Positions 16,923-25,547 of a stretch of 64,000 nt of DNA are shown here, in pieces. Position numbers and translations under genes: made by a program. Below the pieces are notes generated by a model. It saw only the letters and a program-made list of their open reading frames with translations, had not been told where the DNA came from and did not search any database. This stretch comes from Myxococcales bacterium (GTDB lineage: Bacteria > Myxococcota_A > Polyangia > Polyangiales > Ga0077539). Each line of letters opens with the position of its first letter. Within the stretch, counting starts at the first letter, position 1. Location of the stretch: contig JAUSAZ010000117.1 in assembly GCA_030652255.1 (NCBI GenBank), positions 62,001 to 126,000 on the forward strand, given 5' to 3'.

Positions 16923-18479
16923 TCAGCCCTCGTCGCTCTCGATGACGGCGGCCAGCGCGCGGCCGCAGAGGAGCACGAGCGTGGCCATCGCAAGGCCCGT
17001 GGCCGCAGTCGGGAGCGCGAGCCTGCCGCCGATGCCGCACACCAGGGCCCACGCCATCAGGGCCGCGGTGAGCGAGACGGTCACCCAGCGCGCGGGGCTC
17101 ACCAGGGCCGCGAGGGCGAGCACGAGCACCGGCGCGGCGCCCAGGGCCCACGGGAGCCCGACCCCGCCGGGCATCAGCGCGGCGGCCACGGCGAGGGCGA
17201 CGCCGGCGGACAGCAGCGCGCGCCGGGTGACGGGGCGCGCGCCGGAGAGCCACGCGCCGCCGGAGAGCAGCACCAGCGCCCCGGTGAGCACGGCGGCCCC
17301 CACGCGGGAGAGCGTGGTGACCGAGAGGGCCTCCTGGGCCAGCGCGGGGAGGGCCACCAGGAGGAGCAGCAGCGCCCGCATCGCGAGCCCGCCGAAGCGC
17401 GCGAGCATGAGCAGCGAGGCGACCGCGGCGGCGGCGCGGAGGGCGACCGCGAAGGGGGCCGAGCGCAGCACCACGACGGCGGACAGCACCAGCGCGGCGC
17501 CGCCGATGGACCACCACCACGCGACCGGGGCGACGGGCCCCGGGCGGCGCGAGGGCGGCGCGCGGAAGGGCGCGTAGGCGGGGAGCGCGGAGGCGCGCAG
17601 GCCGCTCTCCTCGAGGTTGGCGGCGGCGAGGTCGAGGTCGAGCGCGGCGACGGGCCCGGAGGGGATGTCGATCTCGTCGGCCATGGCGGCGACGGGGTCG
17701 ATGTGCGGCGGCGGGCGGGTGGAGCGGGCGGCGGGCGGCGGGTGCGAGCTGCGCACGAGCGGGAAGGCGTCGGCCTCGGGGAGGTCGTCGGGCACCTCGA
17801 ACTGGGACGGGACCGCGGGCGCCGCGGGCAGCGGGGCGACGCCGAGGGCGGTCTTGCGCAGGGCCGCCGAGGCGGGGCCGAGGCCGGTGGCGGTGCCCTG
17901 CGGCCGCGGGGCGGGCTGCGGGCTCACGCCGAGGGCGGTCTGCTTGAGCGCGCGCACGTCGAGGGCGCTGTTGCGGGCCGCGGGGGCCGGGGGGGAGGCG
18001 TGGTCGAGGTTCCAGGCGAAGGGGTCGAGGACGGCGGTGGAGCGGATGGACGACGCGCCCGGCGGCGCCACGGGCGAAGCGGCGGGGGCGGGCGGGCCGG
18101 GGTTGGGGCCCGCGGGCGGCACCTGGACGCCCAGGGCCATGGTCGAGCGGAGCATCTGCGCGGTCATGGCCGAGGGCACCGCGGGGAAGCCAGTGGGCGC
18201 CGCCGGGGGCACCGCGCCGCGCTCGCGGGGCGCATCGGCGCCGAGGTCGGGAAGGTCCCAGCGGTCTTCGACGAGGGCGCGCGGGGGGGTGCTGGAGTTG
18301 GCCGCGTGCGGAGGTCGCGAGGAGCCCGCCGCGCCGGGCTGCATCGCCTGGAAGGAGAAGCCCGACAGCGAGCGCTTGCGCTTGTTGGCGAGGGCCCCGC
18401 GGCAATGGGGGCAGGCCTTGCCGATGAAGCCCTCGGGCAGCGGCTGCTGACAATGCGGACACGCGCTGGGGACGCTCAC
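16923..18479 (-). CDS. Zinc-ribbon, Pro-rich membrane protein with TALGV motifs
   Basis: A 518-residue protein of unrecognised family. The N terminus is a zinc ribbon (CPHCQQPLPEGFIGKACPHC, residues 7-26). Then comes a long Ala/Pro-rich linker holding three similar motifs (LRSTMALGVQVPP, LKQTALGVSPQP, LRKTALGVAPLP). The C-terminal third has seven or eight membrane segments starting near VAWWWSIGGAALVLS. The start is GTG 18479. It sits between a pseudokinase gene with a similar zinc ribbon (74 bases upstream) and the GT-C pair. The repeated Thr motifs could be phosphorylation or FHA-docking sites; that is inference. Confidence 0.75.
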   Translation of the reverse strand: MSVPSACPHCQQPLPEGFIGKACPHCRGALANKRKRSLSGFSFQAMQPGAAGSSRPPHAANSSTPPRALVEDRWDLPDLGADAPRERGAVPPAAPTGFPAVPSAMTAQMLRSTMALGVQVPPAGPNPGPPAPAASPVAPPGASSIRSTAVLDPFAWNLDHASPPAPAARNSALDVRALKQTALGVSPQPAPRPQGTATGLGPASAALRKTALGVAPLPAAPAVPSQFEVPDDLPEADAFPLVRSSHPPPAARSTRPPPHIDPVAAMADEIDIPSGPVAALDLDLAAANLEESGLRASALPAYAPFRAPPSRRPGPVAPVAWWWSIGGAALVLSAVVVLRSAPFAVALRAAAAVASLLMLARFGGLAMRALLLLLVALPALAQEALSVTTLSRVGAAVLTGALVLLSGGAWLSGARPVTRRALLSAGVALAVAAALMPGGVGLPWALGAAPVLVLALAALVSPARWVTVSLTAALMAWALVCGIGGRLALPTAATGLAMATLVLLCGRALAAVIESDEG

Positions 18480-18553
18480 ACCAACCTCAAGATCACTCTA
18501 CCGTGACTCTTCCTCGACGCGACCTGTTACTCCCATCGCGACCCTACGATGGC

Positions 18554-19603
18554 TCAGCCGACCTTGCGCTCGCGCAGGGGCGACCGCGGCACCTTCGGGG
18601 GCGTCGGCCGGATGGCCCCGGGGCCCCGGAGCACCACCCGCCGGGTGCGCGCGTCGACCATCTCCGACGGCGACGGCAGCGGCGCGTACGGCGGCAGCGA
18701 CGCCTCGCCGGCGATCTGCGCCAGCCCGGCGAGCAGCTCCGGGAGCGCCGACACCCGCCGCGAGGCCTGCGCCGAGACCGCCGCGCGCAGCGCCGACTCC
18801 AGCGCGGCGCCGAGGTCGGGCGCGGTGAAGTCCGCCGAGGCCGAGCGCGCCGGGTCGCCGGTGAGCAGCTCGGAGGCGAGGGCGCCGAGCGCGAAGAGGT
18901 CGGCCCCGGGGTTGGCGCGCTTGCCCACCCGCAGCTCCGGGGCGATGTACGGCCACACCTCGGGCGCGCGCTCGACCCGCTCGACGTAGCGCCGCGGCGG
19001 CAGCGCGGCGGCGAGGCCCGGGTCGAGCAGCACCACGGCGTCGGCGGTGACCGAGACGTTCTCGGGGTACACCGCCCCGTGGGTGGTCATGGAGTGCAGG
19101 GCGCGCAGCGCGTCGGAGACCCCGCGCAGCACGCCGAGCACCTGGTCGCGCTCGAGCCGCCGGTCGGCCGCGCGGTAGGCCCGCACGATGGAGCGCAGCG
19201 ACGCGCCGTACACCCAGGTCGAGGCCACGAAGATCACGTCGTTGTCGACGCCCACCTCCACCGGGAGCGACGCGTTGGGCAGGGTGCGCCCGCAGAGCTG
19301 GCCGTAGCGCTCGACGAACTCCCGCCGCTCGGTGTCGCCCGGGAAGAGCGCCGCGGGCAGCACCTTCACGGCCATGGTGCGCCCGGTGGGGTCGTGCGCC
19401 CGGTAGGTCGTCCCGAGCGGGCCCGACCCGTGCGCCTCGAGGATGCGGTAGCGGCCCACCACGCGGTCGCCCGACGCGTAGGGCGCCGCCGGGCGGGCGA
19501 GCGTCTCGATGGTGAGCCCCGCCGCCTTGGGGAGCGCCGCGCCGCACCGCAGGCAGCGCCGCATCGAGGGCGTCACGCGGCTCTGGCACTGGGGGCATCG
19601 CAT
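18554..19603 (-). CDS. Zinc-ribbon pseudokinase
   Basis: A 349-residue protein with an N-terminal zinc ribbon (CPQCQSRVTPSMRRCLRC, residues 3-20) and a Ser/Thr-kinase-like domain. A glycine loop (EAHGSGPLGTTY) and the VAxK lysine (MAVKVL) are present, and an APE-like motif (YIAPEL) and GADLFALG helix follow. However, the catalytic HRD loop reads THGAVYPENVS, so the catalytic Asp is gone, and DFG reads DPG. It should bind nucleotide weakly or act as a scaffold rather than phosphorylate. First gene of the minus-strand run leading to the glycosyltransferases. Confidence 0.85.
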   Translation of the reverse strand: MRCPQCQSRVTPSMRRCLRCGAALPKAAGLTIETLARPAAPYASGDRVVGRYRILEAHGSGPLGTTYRAHDPTGRTMAVKVLPAALFPGDTERREFVERYGQLCGRTLPNASLPVEVGVDNDVIFVASTWVYGASLRSIVRAYRAADRRLERDQVLGVLRGVSDALRALHSMTTHGAVYPENVSVTADAVVLLDPGLAAALPPRRYVERVERAPEVWPYIAPELRVGKRANPGADLFALGALASELLTGDPARSASADFTAPDLGAALESALRAAVSAQASRRVSALPELLAGLAQIAGEASLPPYAPLPSPSEMVDARTRRVVLRGPGAIRPTPPKVPRSPLRERKVG

Positions 19604-19687
19604 CGGCGGCTCGCGCACGCTAACACGTCCGCGCGGGCCCCGCGCTTGACGTCGCGGGCGGGCCCGTGCGACCCGACGAGGCACCCC

Positions 19688-20704
19688 ATGCGAACCCACC
19701 GCACGCGCCTGCTGCCGCTCCTCCTGGCCGGGCTGCTGTCCCCCGCCGCGCCCGGCGCGCAGCCGCGCCCCGCGCCCGCCGCCGACGCCGGCCCCTCCCC
19801 CGCGGAGGCCGCCCGCCGCGGGCAGGTGGTGGCGCGCGTGGGCGACCAGGCGATCACCGTGGGCGAGTTCGAGGACATGCTCAACGAGGCCCCGGGCCCG
19901 GTGCGCCAGCGCTACCTCAACCCCGCCGAGCGCCGCGCGTACCTCGAGCACCTGGTGACCACCTACCTGCTGGCCGCCGAGGCGCGGCGGCAGGGGCTCG
20001 ACCGCAACCCCGAGGTGTCCGCGTCGGTGCGCCGCATCCTGTCGCAGCGCCTGGAGCAGCGCGCGGTGCTCGAGGCGGTGACCCCGGAGTCCATCCCGCA
20101 GAGCGAGGTGACGGCGTACTACCAGGCCCACCTCGCGGACTACCAGCAGCCCGAGTACCGCCGCGCCACGGTGATCATCACCGCCGACCGCGAGACCGCC
20201 GCGCGGGTGATCACCGACGTGCGCGCCGCCCGGGGCGACCTGCGCCGGGTGCGCGAGCTGGTGCGCCAGCACTCGGTCGACGAGCCCTCCAAGGCCCACG
20301 AGGGCGACGTGTTCTACTTCCAGCGCAGCGGCGCGCCCACGGGCGACGGACAGCCCCTCGACGCCGCGCTGGCCTCGGCGGTGTTCGGGCTCGCGCGGGA
20401 GATGGACGTCACCCCGCAGCCGGTCGCGCTCGCCAACAACCGCTTCGGCGTGGCGGTGCTCACGGGCACCCGCCCGGCGCTCCGCCGCGAGGTCACCGAC
20501 CCGGGGGTGGTGGCGACCATCCGTGGCTTCCTGGTGCGCGACCGGCGGGCTCAGCGCACCGCGGCGCTGCTCCAGCAGGCGCGCGAGCGGCTGCACCCCG
20601 AGGTGCATGAAGACCGCCTCGGGCTCATCAACCTGCCGCCCGGCGAGCTGGGCAACCTCCCGCCCTTCGACCCGCACTCCGGCGCGCACCCCAACACCCA
20701 CTGA
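19688..20704 (+). CDS. Parvulin-type peptidyl-prolyl isomerase, exported
   Basis: A 338-residue periplasmic foldase of the PpiC/SurA class. It has a Sec signal peptide (LLPLLLAGLLSPAAPGAQ), an N-terminal SurA-like helical region (VARVGDQAITVGEFEDMLNE, then YLEHLVTTYLLAAEARRQGL) and a parvulin domain (AYYQAHLADYQQPEYRRA through LVRQHSVDEPSKAHEGDVFY). The usual role is folding of outer-membrane proteins. Its TGA shares one base with the ATG of the following ABC ATPase gene, so the two are cotranscribed even though no functional link is obvious. Confidence 0.88.
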   Translation: MRTHRTRLLPLLLAGLLSPAAPGAQPRPAPAADAGPSPAEAARRGQVVARVGDQAITVGEFEDMLNEAPGPVRQRYLNPAERRAYLEHLVTTYLLAAEARRQGLDRNPEVSASVRRILSQRLEQRAVLEAVTPESIPQSEVTAYYQAHLADYQQPEYRRATVIITADRETAARVITDVRAARGDLRRVRELVRQHSVDEPSKAHEGDVFYFQRSGAPTGDGQPLDAALASAVFGLAREMDVTPQPVALANNRFGVAVLTGTRPALRREVTDPGVVATIRGFLVRDRRAQRTAALLQQARERLHPEVHEDRLGLINLPPGELGNLPPFDPHSGAHPNTH

Positions 20705-22197
20705 TGCCGACGCTGCGCGCGCGAGGGCTGCGCAAGGCCTACGGCGACTGCGTGTCGCTCGACGGCGCCTCCCTCGACCTCGCGCCCGGCCGCGTGCACG
20801 CCCTCGTCGGCGAGAACGGCGCGGGCAAGAGCACCCTCATCCGCTGCCTCTGCGGGCTCGTCGCCACCGACGCCGGGAGCGTCACCGTCGACGAGGTCGA
20901 GCTCGCACCGGGCGACCTGCGCGCGTCGCTCGCCGCGGGCGTCGGGGTGGTGCACCAGCACTTCATGCTGGCCGAGGCGCTCACCGTCGCCGAGAACGTG
21001 GTGCTGGGTGCCGAGCCCCGCCGCGGGCTCTTCGGCTGGGGCCTCGACCGCGCGGCGATGAACGAGCGGGTGCGGGCGCTGGCCGAGGCGCGCGGGATGC
21101 CCGTCGACCCGACGGCCCTGGTGGCGACGCTGGGCGTGGGCGAGCGGCAGCGGGTGGAGATCCTGAAGGTGCTGCACCGCGGGGCGACGGTGGTGCTGCT
21201 CGACGAGCCGACCGCGGTGCTCTCGCCCGCGGAGGTGGAGGGGCTGCTGGCGACGATCCGCGCGATGGCGGCGCAGGGCGCGGCGGTGCTGCTGGTGACG
21301 CACAAGCTCGACGAGGTGTTCGCGGTGGCGGACGAGATCACCGTGCTGCGCCGCGGGAGGGTGGTGCTGTCGGCGGAGGCCGCGGCGACGAGCCGGGCGG
21401 CGGTGACGGCGGCGGTGGTGGGCGACGACGGACATACCGTACCGGGTAAGGTGGAGGTGCTCGCGGAGGAGGCCGCGGCGGAGGCGCTGGCGGTGCGCGG
21501 GGTGCGCGGCGGGGGGGCGGGTCCGTTCACGCTGACGCTGCGGGCGGGCGAGGTGCTCGGGGTGGCGGGGGTGGAGGGCAACGGGCAGCGGGCGCTGCTG
21601 GAGCTGCTCGCGGGTCTGCGCCCCTGCGAGGCGGGGACGATCGCCGTGGAGGGCAAGGACGTGACCCGGGAGGGCGTGGCCGGGCGGCGCCTGCGGGGCG
21701 TGGGCTTCGTGCCGGAGGACCGCGAGGGTCACGGTCTCTTCGGCGAGCTCACGGTGGCGGAGAACCTGGCGCTGGGCGACGTGGCGGCGGCGACGCGGGG
21801 CGGGCGCTTCGACGGGGCGATGGCGCGACTGACGGCGCAGCGGGTGATCGCGCGCTTCGACGTGCGCCCGACGGACCCGGACGCGGCGCTGGGCTCGCTC
21901 TCCGGGGGCAACCAGCAGAAGGTGCTGGTGGCGCGCGAGCTGCTGACGGCGACGCGGGTGCTGCTGGTGGCGCAGCCCACGCGCGGGGTCGACCTGCGGG
22001 CGGCGGAGGTGATCCGCGCGGCGCTGCGGGGCTTGCGCGCGGAGGGCGTGGCGATGGTGCTGGTGTCGTCGGAGCTGGACGAGCTGCGCGCGCTCAGCGA
22101 CCGGGTGATGGTGCTGCGACGGGGCGCGGTGGTGGGCGAGGTCGCGGCGAGCGAGGCGACGGACGCGACGCTGGGGCAGTGGATGGTCGGGGGCTGA
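20704..22197 (+). CDS. Two-domain ABC ATPase, NupA/YufO or RbsA type
   Basis: A 497-residue protein with two fused ABC nucleotide-binding domains, as in sugar or nucleoside (BMP-family) importers. Domain 1: Walker A GENGAGKST, signature replaced by LGVGERQRVEI, Walker B VVLLDEPTAVLSP. Domain 2: a degenerate Walker A (GVEGNGQRALLEL, normal for this class), signature SGGNQQKVLVAREL and VAQPTRGVDLRAAE. The GNGQ form resembles NupA/YufO nucleoside importers. No permease or binding-protein gene follows; repeat DNA starts directly downstream, so its membrane partners must lie elsewhere or have been lost. Confidence 0.88.
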   Translation: MPTLRARGLRKAYGDCVSLDGASLDLAPGRVHALVGENGAGKSTLIRCLCGLVATDAGSVTVDEVELAPGDLRASLAAGVGVVHQHFMLAEALTVAENVVLGAEPRRGLFGWGLDRAAMNERVRALAEARGMPVDPTALVATLGVGERQRVEILKVLHRGATVVLLDEPTAVLSPAEVEGLLATIRAMAAQGAAVLLVTHKLDEVFAVADEITVLRRGRVVLSAEAAATSRAAVTAAVVGDDGHTVPGKVEVLAEEAAAEALAVRGVRGGGAGPFTLTLRAGEVLGVAGVEGNGQRALLELLAGLRPCEAGTIAVEGKDVTREGVAGRRLRGVGFVPEDREGHGLFGELTVAENLALGDVAAATRGGRFDGAMARLTAQRVIARFDVRPTDPDAALGSLSGGNQQKVLVARELLTATRVLLVAQPTRGVDLRAAEVIRAALRGLRAEGVAMVLVSSELDELRALSDRVMVLRRGAVVGEVAASEATDATLGQWMVGG

Positions 22198-22215
22198 GCG
22201 GGGGGCGTCGAGCGC

Positions 22216-22406
22216 CCGCCCACGCCTGCGGTCACCGGCCTGGCCGATCGAGGGGAGCACCCGCCCACGCCCACAGTCCCCGTCCTCGCCGATCGAGGGG
22301 AGCACCCGCCCACGCCCGCGATGTGCGTCCACGCTCGTTGCTAGGTCCTCCTGCTGCGGCATCGGGGAGAAGAACCGCAAGGGGCGCAAGGGGCGCAAGG
22401 GAGCGA
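22216..22406. repeat. 45-bp tandem units plus half of an element I arm
   Basis: Occupies the first part of the 346-base gap 22198-22543. Two complete 45-bp units (22216-22260, 22261-22305) and a partial third follow the GATCGAGGGGAGCA pattern seen at 2363-2511. About 60 bases on, one inner arm of element I appears alone (about 22364-22405, GGGGAGAAGAACCGCAAGG and two more CGCAAGG repeats), with no matching right arm. It looks like a truncated or incompletely formed copy. 22407-22543 shows nothing recognisable. Confidence 0.8.
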
Positions 22407-22543
22407 CTGGCGTCGCCGCGTCGCCGCTCTACCCGTGGTTGAGGGCGTACCTCGCGGCGGTGCGGGCAACCTGACAGACCACTCCTCGGGTTGCCTCTCC
22501 GTCGCACGAACGCCGGGAGCAGCGCTCTGGTAGCGTCGACTCA

Positions 22544-23899
22544 ATGCGACGGGCGGTAGCAGCGGTGGGGTGGGTTGTGCTTGCGGCGGGCTGCGAGCAG
22601 CCGCGCACGGAGCTCGTGGCCCGCGTCGACTCGGAGGTCGGGTGGGGCGCGGGCGCCGCCGTCCAGAGCGTCACCCTCACGGTGCGCCGCAACGGGCCCG
22701 CGGGTGCCCTGCGGAGCGCCCGCACGACGGCGTTGGGCACGGGCGGCGACCGTCGCTCCCTACCGCTCGTCGTGGGCATCCTCCCGGGCGACGACACTGA
22801 CACCCCCGTCTGGATCGAAGCGCTCGGCTGCAGCGACCCCAACGGGTGCACGCCGACGTCGGCCGTGGTGGCGCAGCGCGCCGTGGTGCGCTTCACCCGA
22901 GGGCGGACCGAAGAGGTGCCGCTGCTCCTGGCCTCCGCATGCGTCGGTGTGACTTGCGGCGGCGATGAGCGGTGCGGCGAGGGCGGGCGCTGCGAACCCG
23001 CGACGCGGGCGACCGTGCGCCCGTTCGACGGGATCGACGCGGGGCCGGTGGCGGACACGGGGATGGACGCGGGCGGCACGGACCGCGGGACGGTCGCCGA
23101 TGCCCCGATGACGGACATGGATTCCATGACGGACCGAATCGACTCTGGAGCGTCAGACCGGGTACCGTCGGCCGAATTGACGACCTCGGACGGCTTCGCA
23201 ACTGACGCGAGCGAATCGTGCCCGGTCGGGACGGTGATGGTCCCTGGTGGTGCGTTCGATATGGGCCAGTCCGGAATTGCAGATCCAGTCCACCGAGTTC
23301 AGTTGAGCTCCTACTGCGTGGACATTTCTGAAGTAACCGTTGCTGATTATCAAGCGTGTCCTGCTGTGACATGCACGACTCCGGCGGTCGGTGAGTATTA
23401 CAACTGGAACGTAGCAGGGCACGAGAATCACCCGATCAACGGCGTCGACTGGAGCCAATCACAAGCCTACTGCCGCTGGCGCGGCGGCGACCTCCCGACC
23501 GAGGCCCAATGGGAGTACGCAGCGAGAGGCGTCGATGATCGGCTGTATCCATGGGGCGGAGATTCCCCAGGCGCTCAACTTTGCTGGGGCACTCCGGCCG
23601 GTCGCCGATCAACATGCGTCGCCCGCTCCTTTCCTTCCGGCAACTCGCCATTTGGTATTTCAGACATGGCTGGCAATGTGTGGGAGTGGACGCGCGATTA
23701 CTTCGCCCCCTACACAGGCTCGACGTCAGCATCAGTCACGAACCCGACCGGTCCACCGATCGGCACTAGCCGTGTGTTCCGCGGTGGGTCATGGAGCAAC
23801 ACGGACCCTGCTCTTGTGCTTGCGGCGTATCGATACGAGAACTCCCCTACGCTTCGCGCGAGCAATGTTGGGTTCAGGTGCGTACGACCGGCTCTGTGA
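22544..23899 (+). CDS. Lipoprotein with C-terminal FGE-sulfatase (SUMF1-like) domain
   Basis: A 451-residue predicted lipoprotein (lipobox LAAGC, Cys17). Residues about 130-155 hold a small Cys cluster (CVGVTCGGDERCGEGGRC), then an Asp/Met/Thr-rich linker, then a formylglycine-generating-enzyme-like domain from about residue 225 (GTVMVPGGAFDMG, DISEVTVADY, LPTEAQWEYAARG, DMAGNVWEWTRDYF, RVFRGGSW, NVGFRCVR). The two catalytic cysteines of true FGE near RGGS are absent (RGGSWSNTDPALVLAAYRY), so it is unlikely to make formylglycine; a binding or structural role is more likely. From about 23110 the GC content drops towards 50-55%, unlike every neighbour. Confidence 0.85.
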   Translation: MRRAVAAVGWVVLAAGCEQPRTELVARVDSEVGWGAGAAVQSVTLTVRRNGPAGALRSARTTALGTGGDRRSLPLVVGILPGDDTDTPVWIEALGCSDPNGCTPTSAVVAQRAVVRFTRGRTEEVPLLLASACVGVTCGGDERCGEGGRCEPATRATVRPFDGIDAGPVADTGMDAGGTDRGTVADAPMTDMDSMTDRIDSGASDRVPSAELTTSDGFATDASESCPVGTVMVPGGAFDMGQSGIADPVHRVQLSSYCVDISEVTVADYQACPAVTCTTPAVGEYYNWNVAGHENHPINGVDWSQSQAYCRWRGGDLPTEAQWEYAARGVDDRLYPWGGDSPGAQLCWGTPAGRRSTCVARSFPSGNSPFGISDMAGNVWEWTRDYFAPYTGSTSASVTNPTGPPIGTSRVFRGGSWSNTDPALVLAAYRYENSPTLRASNVGFRCVRPAL

Positions 23900-23968
23900 C
23901 ACGAGCAGTAGCACCGAGCACAGGCGCTGTTGTCGGGCATCGCTCCCCCGGCGTGACGCCGCCCGCAG

Positions 23969-25525
23969 CTACAGCCGGATCACGCTGATCTCCCGCCCGT
24001 TCGCGGTCACTCGCGCTTCGACGCTGATGCGCTCGGGCAGGTCGGGCTGCCCGCTGCGCTGATCGAACAACACGAGCCAGCCGCGCGTCGTCCCGAAGCG
24101 CGCGAGGTACTCCTCCAGCTGCGCGAGGCCCGCGACGGTGGGGTCGCGCGACTTGTCCGCATCGCGCCACGTCTTCACCTCGATGCCGAGCCGCTCACCG
24201 TGCACCTCGACCCCCAGGTCGAGGCGCCCCGACCCCAGCGCGAGCTCTCGCTCGACGCGCCCTCCGCCGTTCACCACCCGATGCAGGAAGGCCATCAGCA
24301 CGAGGTGCGGCGCCGCCTCGGGGTAGGCCGACGCCCCGCGCAACGCCTCGCCGTGCTGTAGCCAGAACGCCACGAAGGCCTCGCGCAGCCGCTGCCAGTC
24401 GACCGCCCCCTCCGGGCCCAGCCACGTGGGCGCGAACTTCGGGATCGACGCCCGCATCGCGTCGGTGAGCGAGCGCACGATGATCTCCCGGTAGATCGGG
24501 TTGGCGACCTCCACGGTGCCGTCGCCGTCGCGGCGCACGAGGCCCAGGTCGATGGCGAAGCGGAGGTCGTCGGGCGCGAGCGAGGCGAGCGGAGCGCCCT
24601 GGATCATCGGCTCGACCACCGCGCGCACCCGCGGATCACGGAGGCGCTCGGCGAGGCTGTCGAGGTGCGTGTCCTGGCGCTCGATGAGCTCGTCGCGGGC
24701 GCGGTCGACGTGCGCCACCGTGACGGCCTGCGTCCGGTCGCCCACGAGCTTCGTGGTGATCACGTACGCGAGCGCGTTGACGAGCCAGGGCTGACCCCGG
24801 GTGAGCTCGAAGGCCCTCGCCACCGCGTCGGCCTCGAAGGGCTGCCCCGTGTCGGCGGTGTGCTGGGCGTACAGCTCGCCGACCTCCTCGGCGGTGAAGT
24901 CGCGCATCGTGAGCGACTCGACCTTGATGTTGAAGGGCGAGGCCGTGTTGAGGCGGTCGGCCCCGCCGGAGGCGACCTTGTAGTCCCGCACGTCGCGCAG
25001 CCCCACGAGCGCGAGCGACCAGGGAAGGGCCGTCGGCCGGTAGTTGTGGCCCGCGCGCATCTGCCGGAGCACCGACACCAGCGCCTGGTCGCGTAGCGCG
25101 TCGACCTCGTCGATGAACACCACGAGCGGCCGCGGGCACGCCGTCGTCCACGCCGAGAGCGCGGCCTGGATGCGGCCCCCGGGTGCGGCGGCGGGCCACG
25201 CGGGCGGCCGCAGCTCGGGCGGGAGCGCGAAGGTCGCCGCGTGACGCCACCCGTCGAGGATGGCGTCCTCGGCGGCGCCCACGTCGGCGGAGAAGGGCGC
25301 GCCCGTCTCCATCGAGACCATCACCGCGGCGTAGCGCCCCTCCCGGGTCAGCGACGCGGCGAGCGCGGTCAGCGCGGTGGTCTTGCCGACCTGCCGCGGC
25401 GCGTGGAGGGCGAAATACGCCTGCGTCTCGACCAGCGCGCGCACCTCGGGGACGCGCCGCTCGGGCGGAAGCATGTAGTGGAGCTCGGCCCGGCACGGCC
25501 CGGCGGTGTTGAAGTGGCGAGGCAT
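23969..25525 (-). CDS. AAA-type ATPase with C-terminal PD-(D/E)XK-like domain
   Basis: A 518-residue protein of the widespread AAA-like/ORC-type ATPase family. Walker A is HAPRQVGKTT (residues 41-50) and Walker B is LVVFIDEVDAL. A winged-helix-like middle follows (RGQPWLVNALAYVI). The C terminus has a nuclease-like core: Asp436 in GRLDLG and Glu449/Lys451 in GIEVKTW, as in PD-(D/E)XK proteins. Family members are often mobile or defence-associated but poorly characterised. The start at ATG 25525 gives the family N terminus (MPRHFNTAGP). The stop is 69 bases from the convergent FGE-like gene. Confidence 0.85.
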   Translation of the reverse strand: MPRHFNTAGPCRAELHYMLPPERRVPEVRALVETQAYFALHAPRQVGKTTALTALAASLTREGRYAAVMVSMETGAPFSADVGAAEDAILDGWRHAATFALPPELRPPAWPAAAPGGRIQAALSAWTTACPRPLVVFIDEVDALRDQALVSVLRQMRAGHNYRPTALPWSLALVGLRDVRDYKVASGGADRLNTASPFNIKVESLTMRDFTAEEVGELYAQHTADTGQPFEADAVARAFELTRGQPWLVNALAYVITTKLVGDRTQAVTVAHVDRARDELIERQDTHLDSLAERLRDPRVRAVVEPMIQGAPLASLAPDDLRFAIDLGLVRRDGDGTVEVANPIYREIIVRSLTDAMRASIPKFAPTWLGPEGAVDWQRLREAFVAFWLQHGEALRGASAYPEAAPHLVLMAFLHRVVNGGGRVERELALGSGRLDLGVEVHGERLGIEVKTWRDADKSRDPTVAGLAQLEEYLARFGTTRGWLVLFDQRSGQPDLPERISVEARVTANGREISVIRL

Positions 25526-25547
25526 CGTTTCGGTGGCGTCTACCCTG

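Noticed and set aside
23790..23899. Diversity-generating retroelement target (C-type-lectin-like FGE tail with RGGSW and GFR)
   Set aside because: No reverse transcriptase, no template repeat and no adenine-biased variable region were seen nearby.
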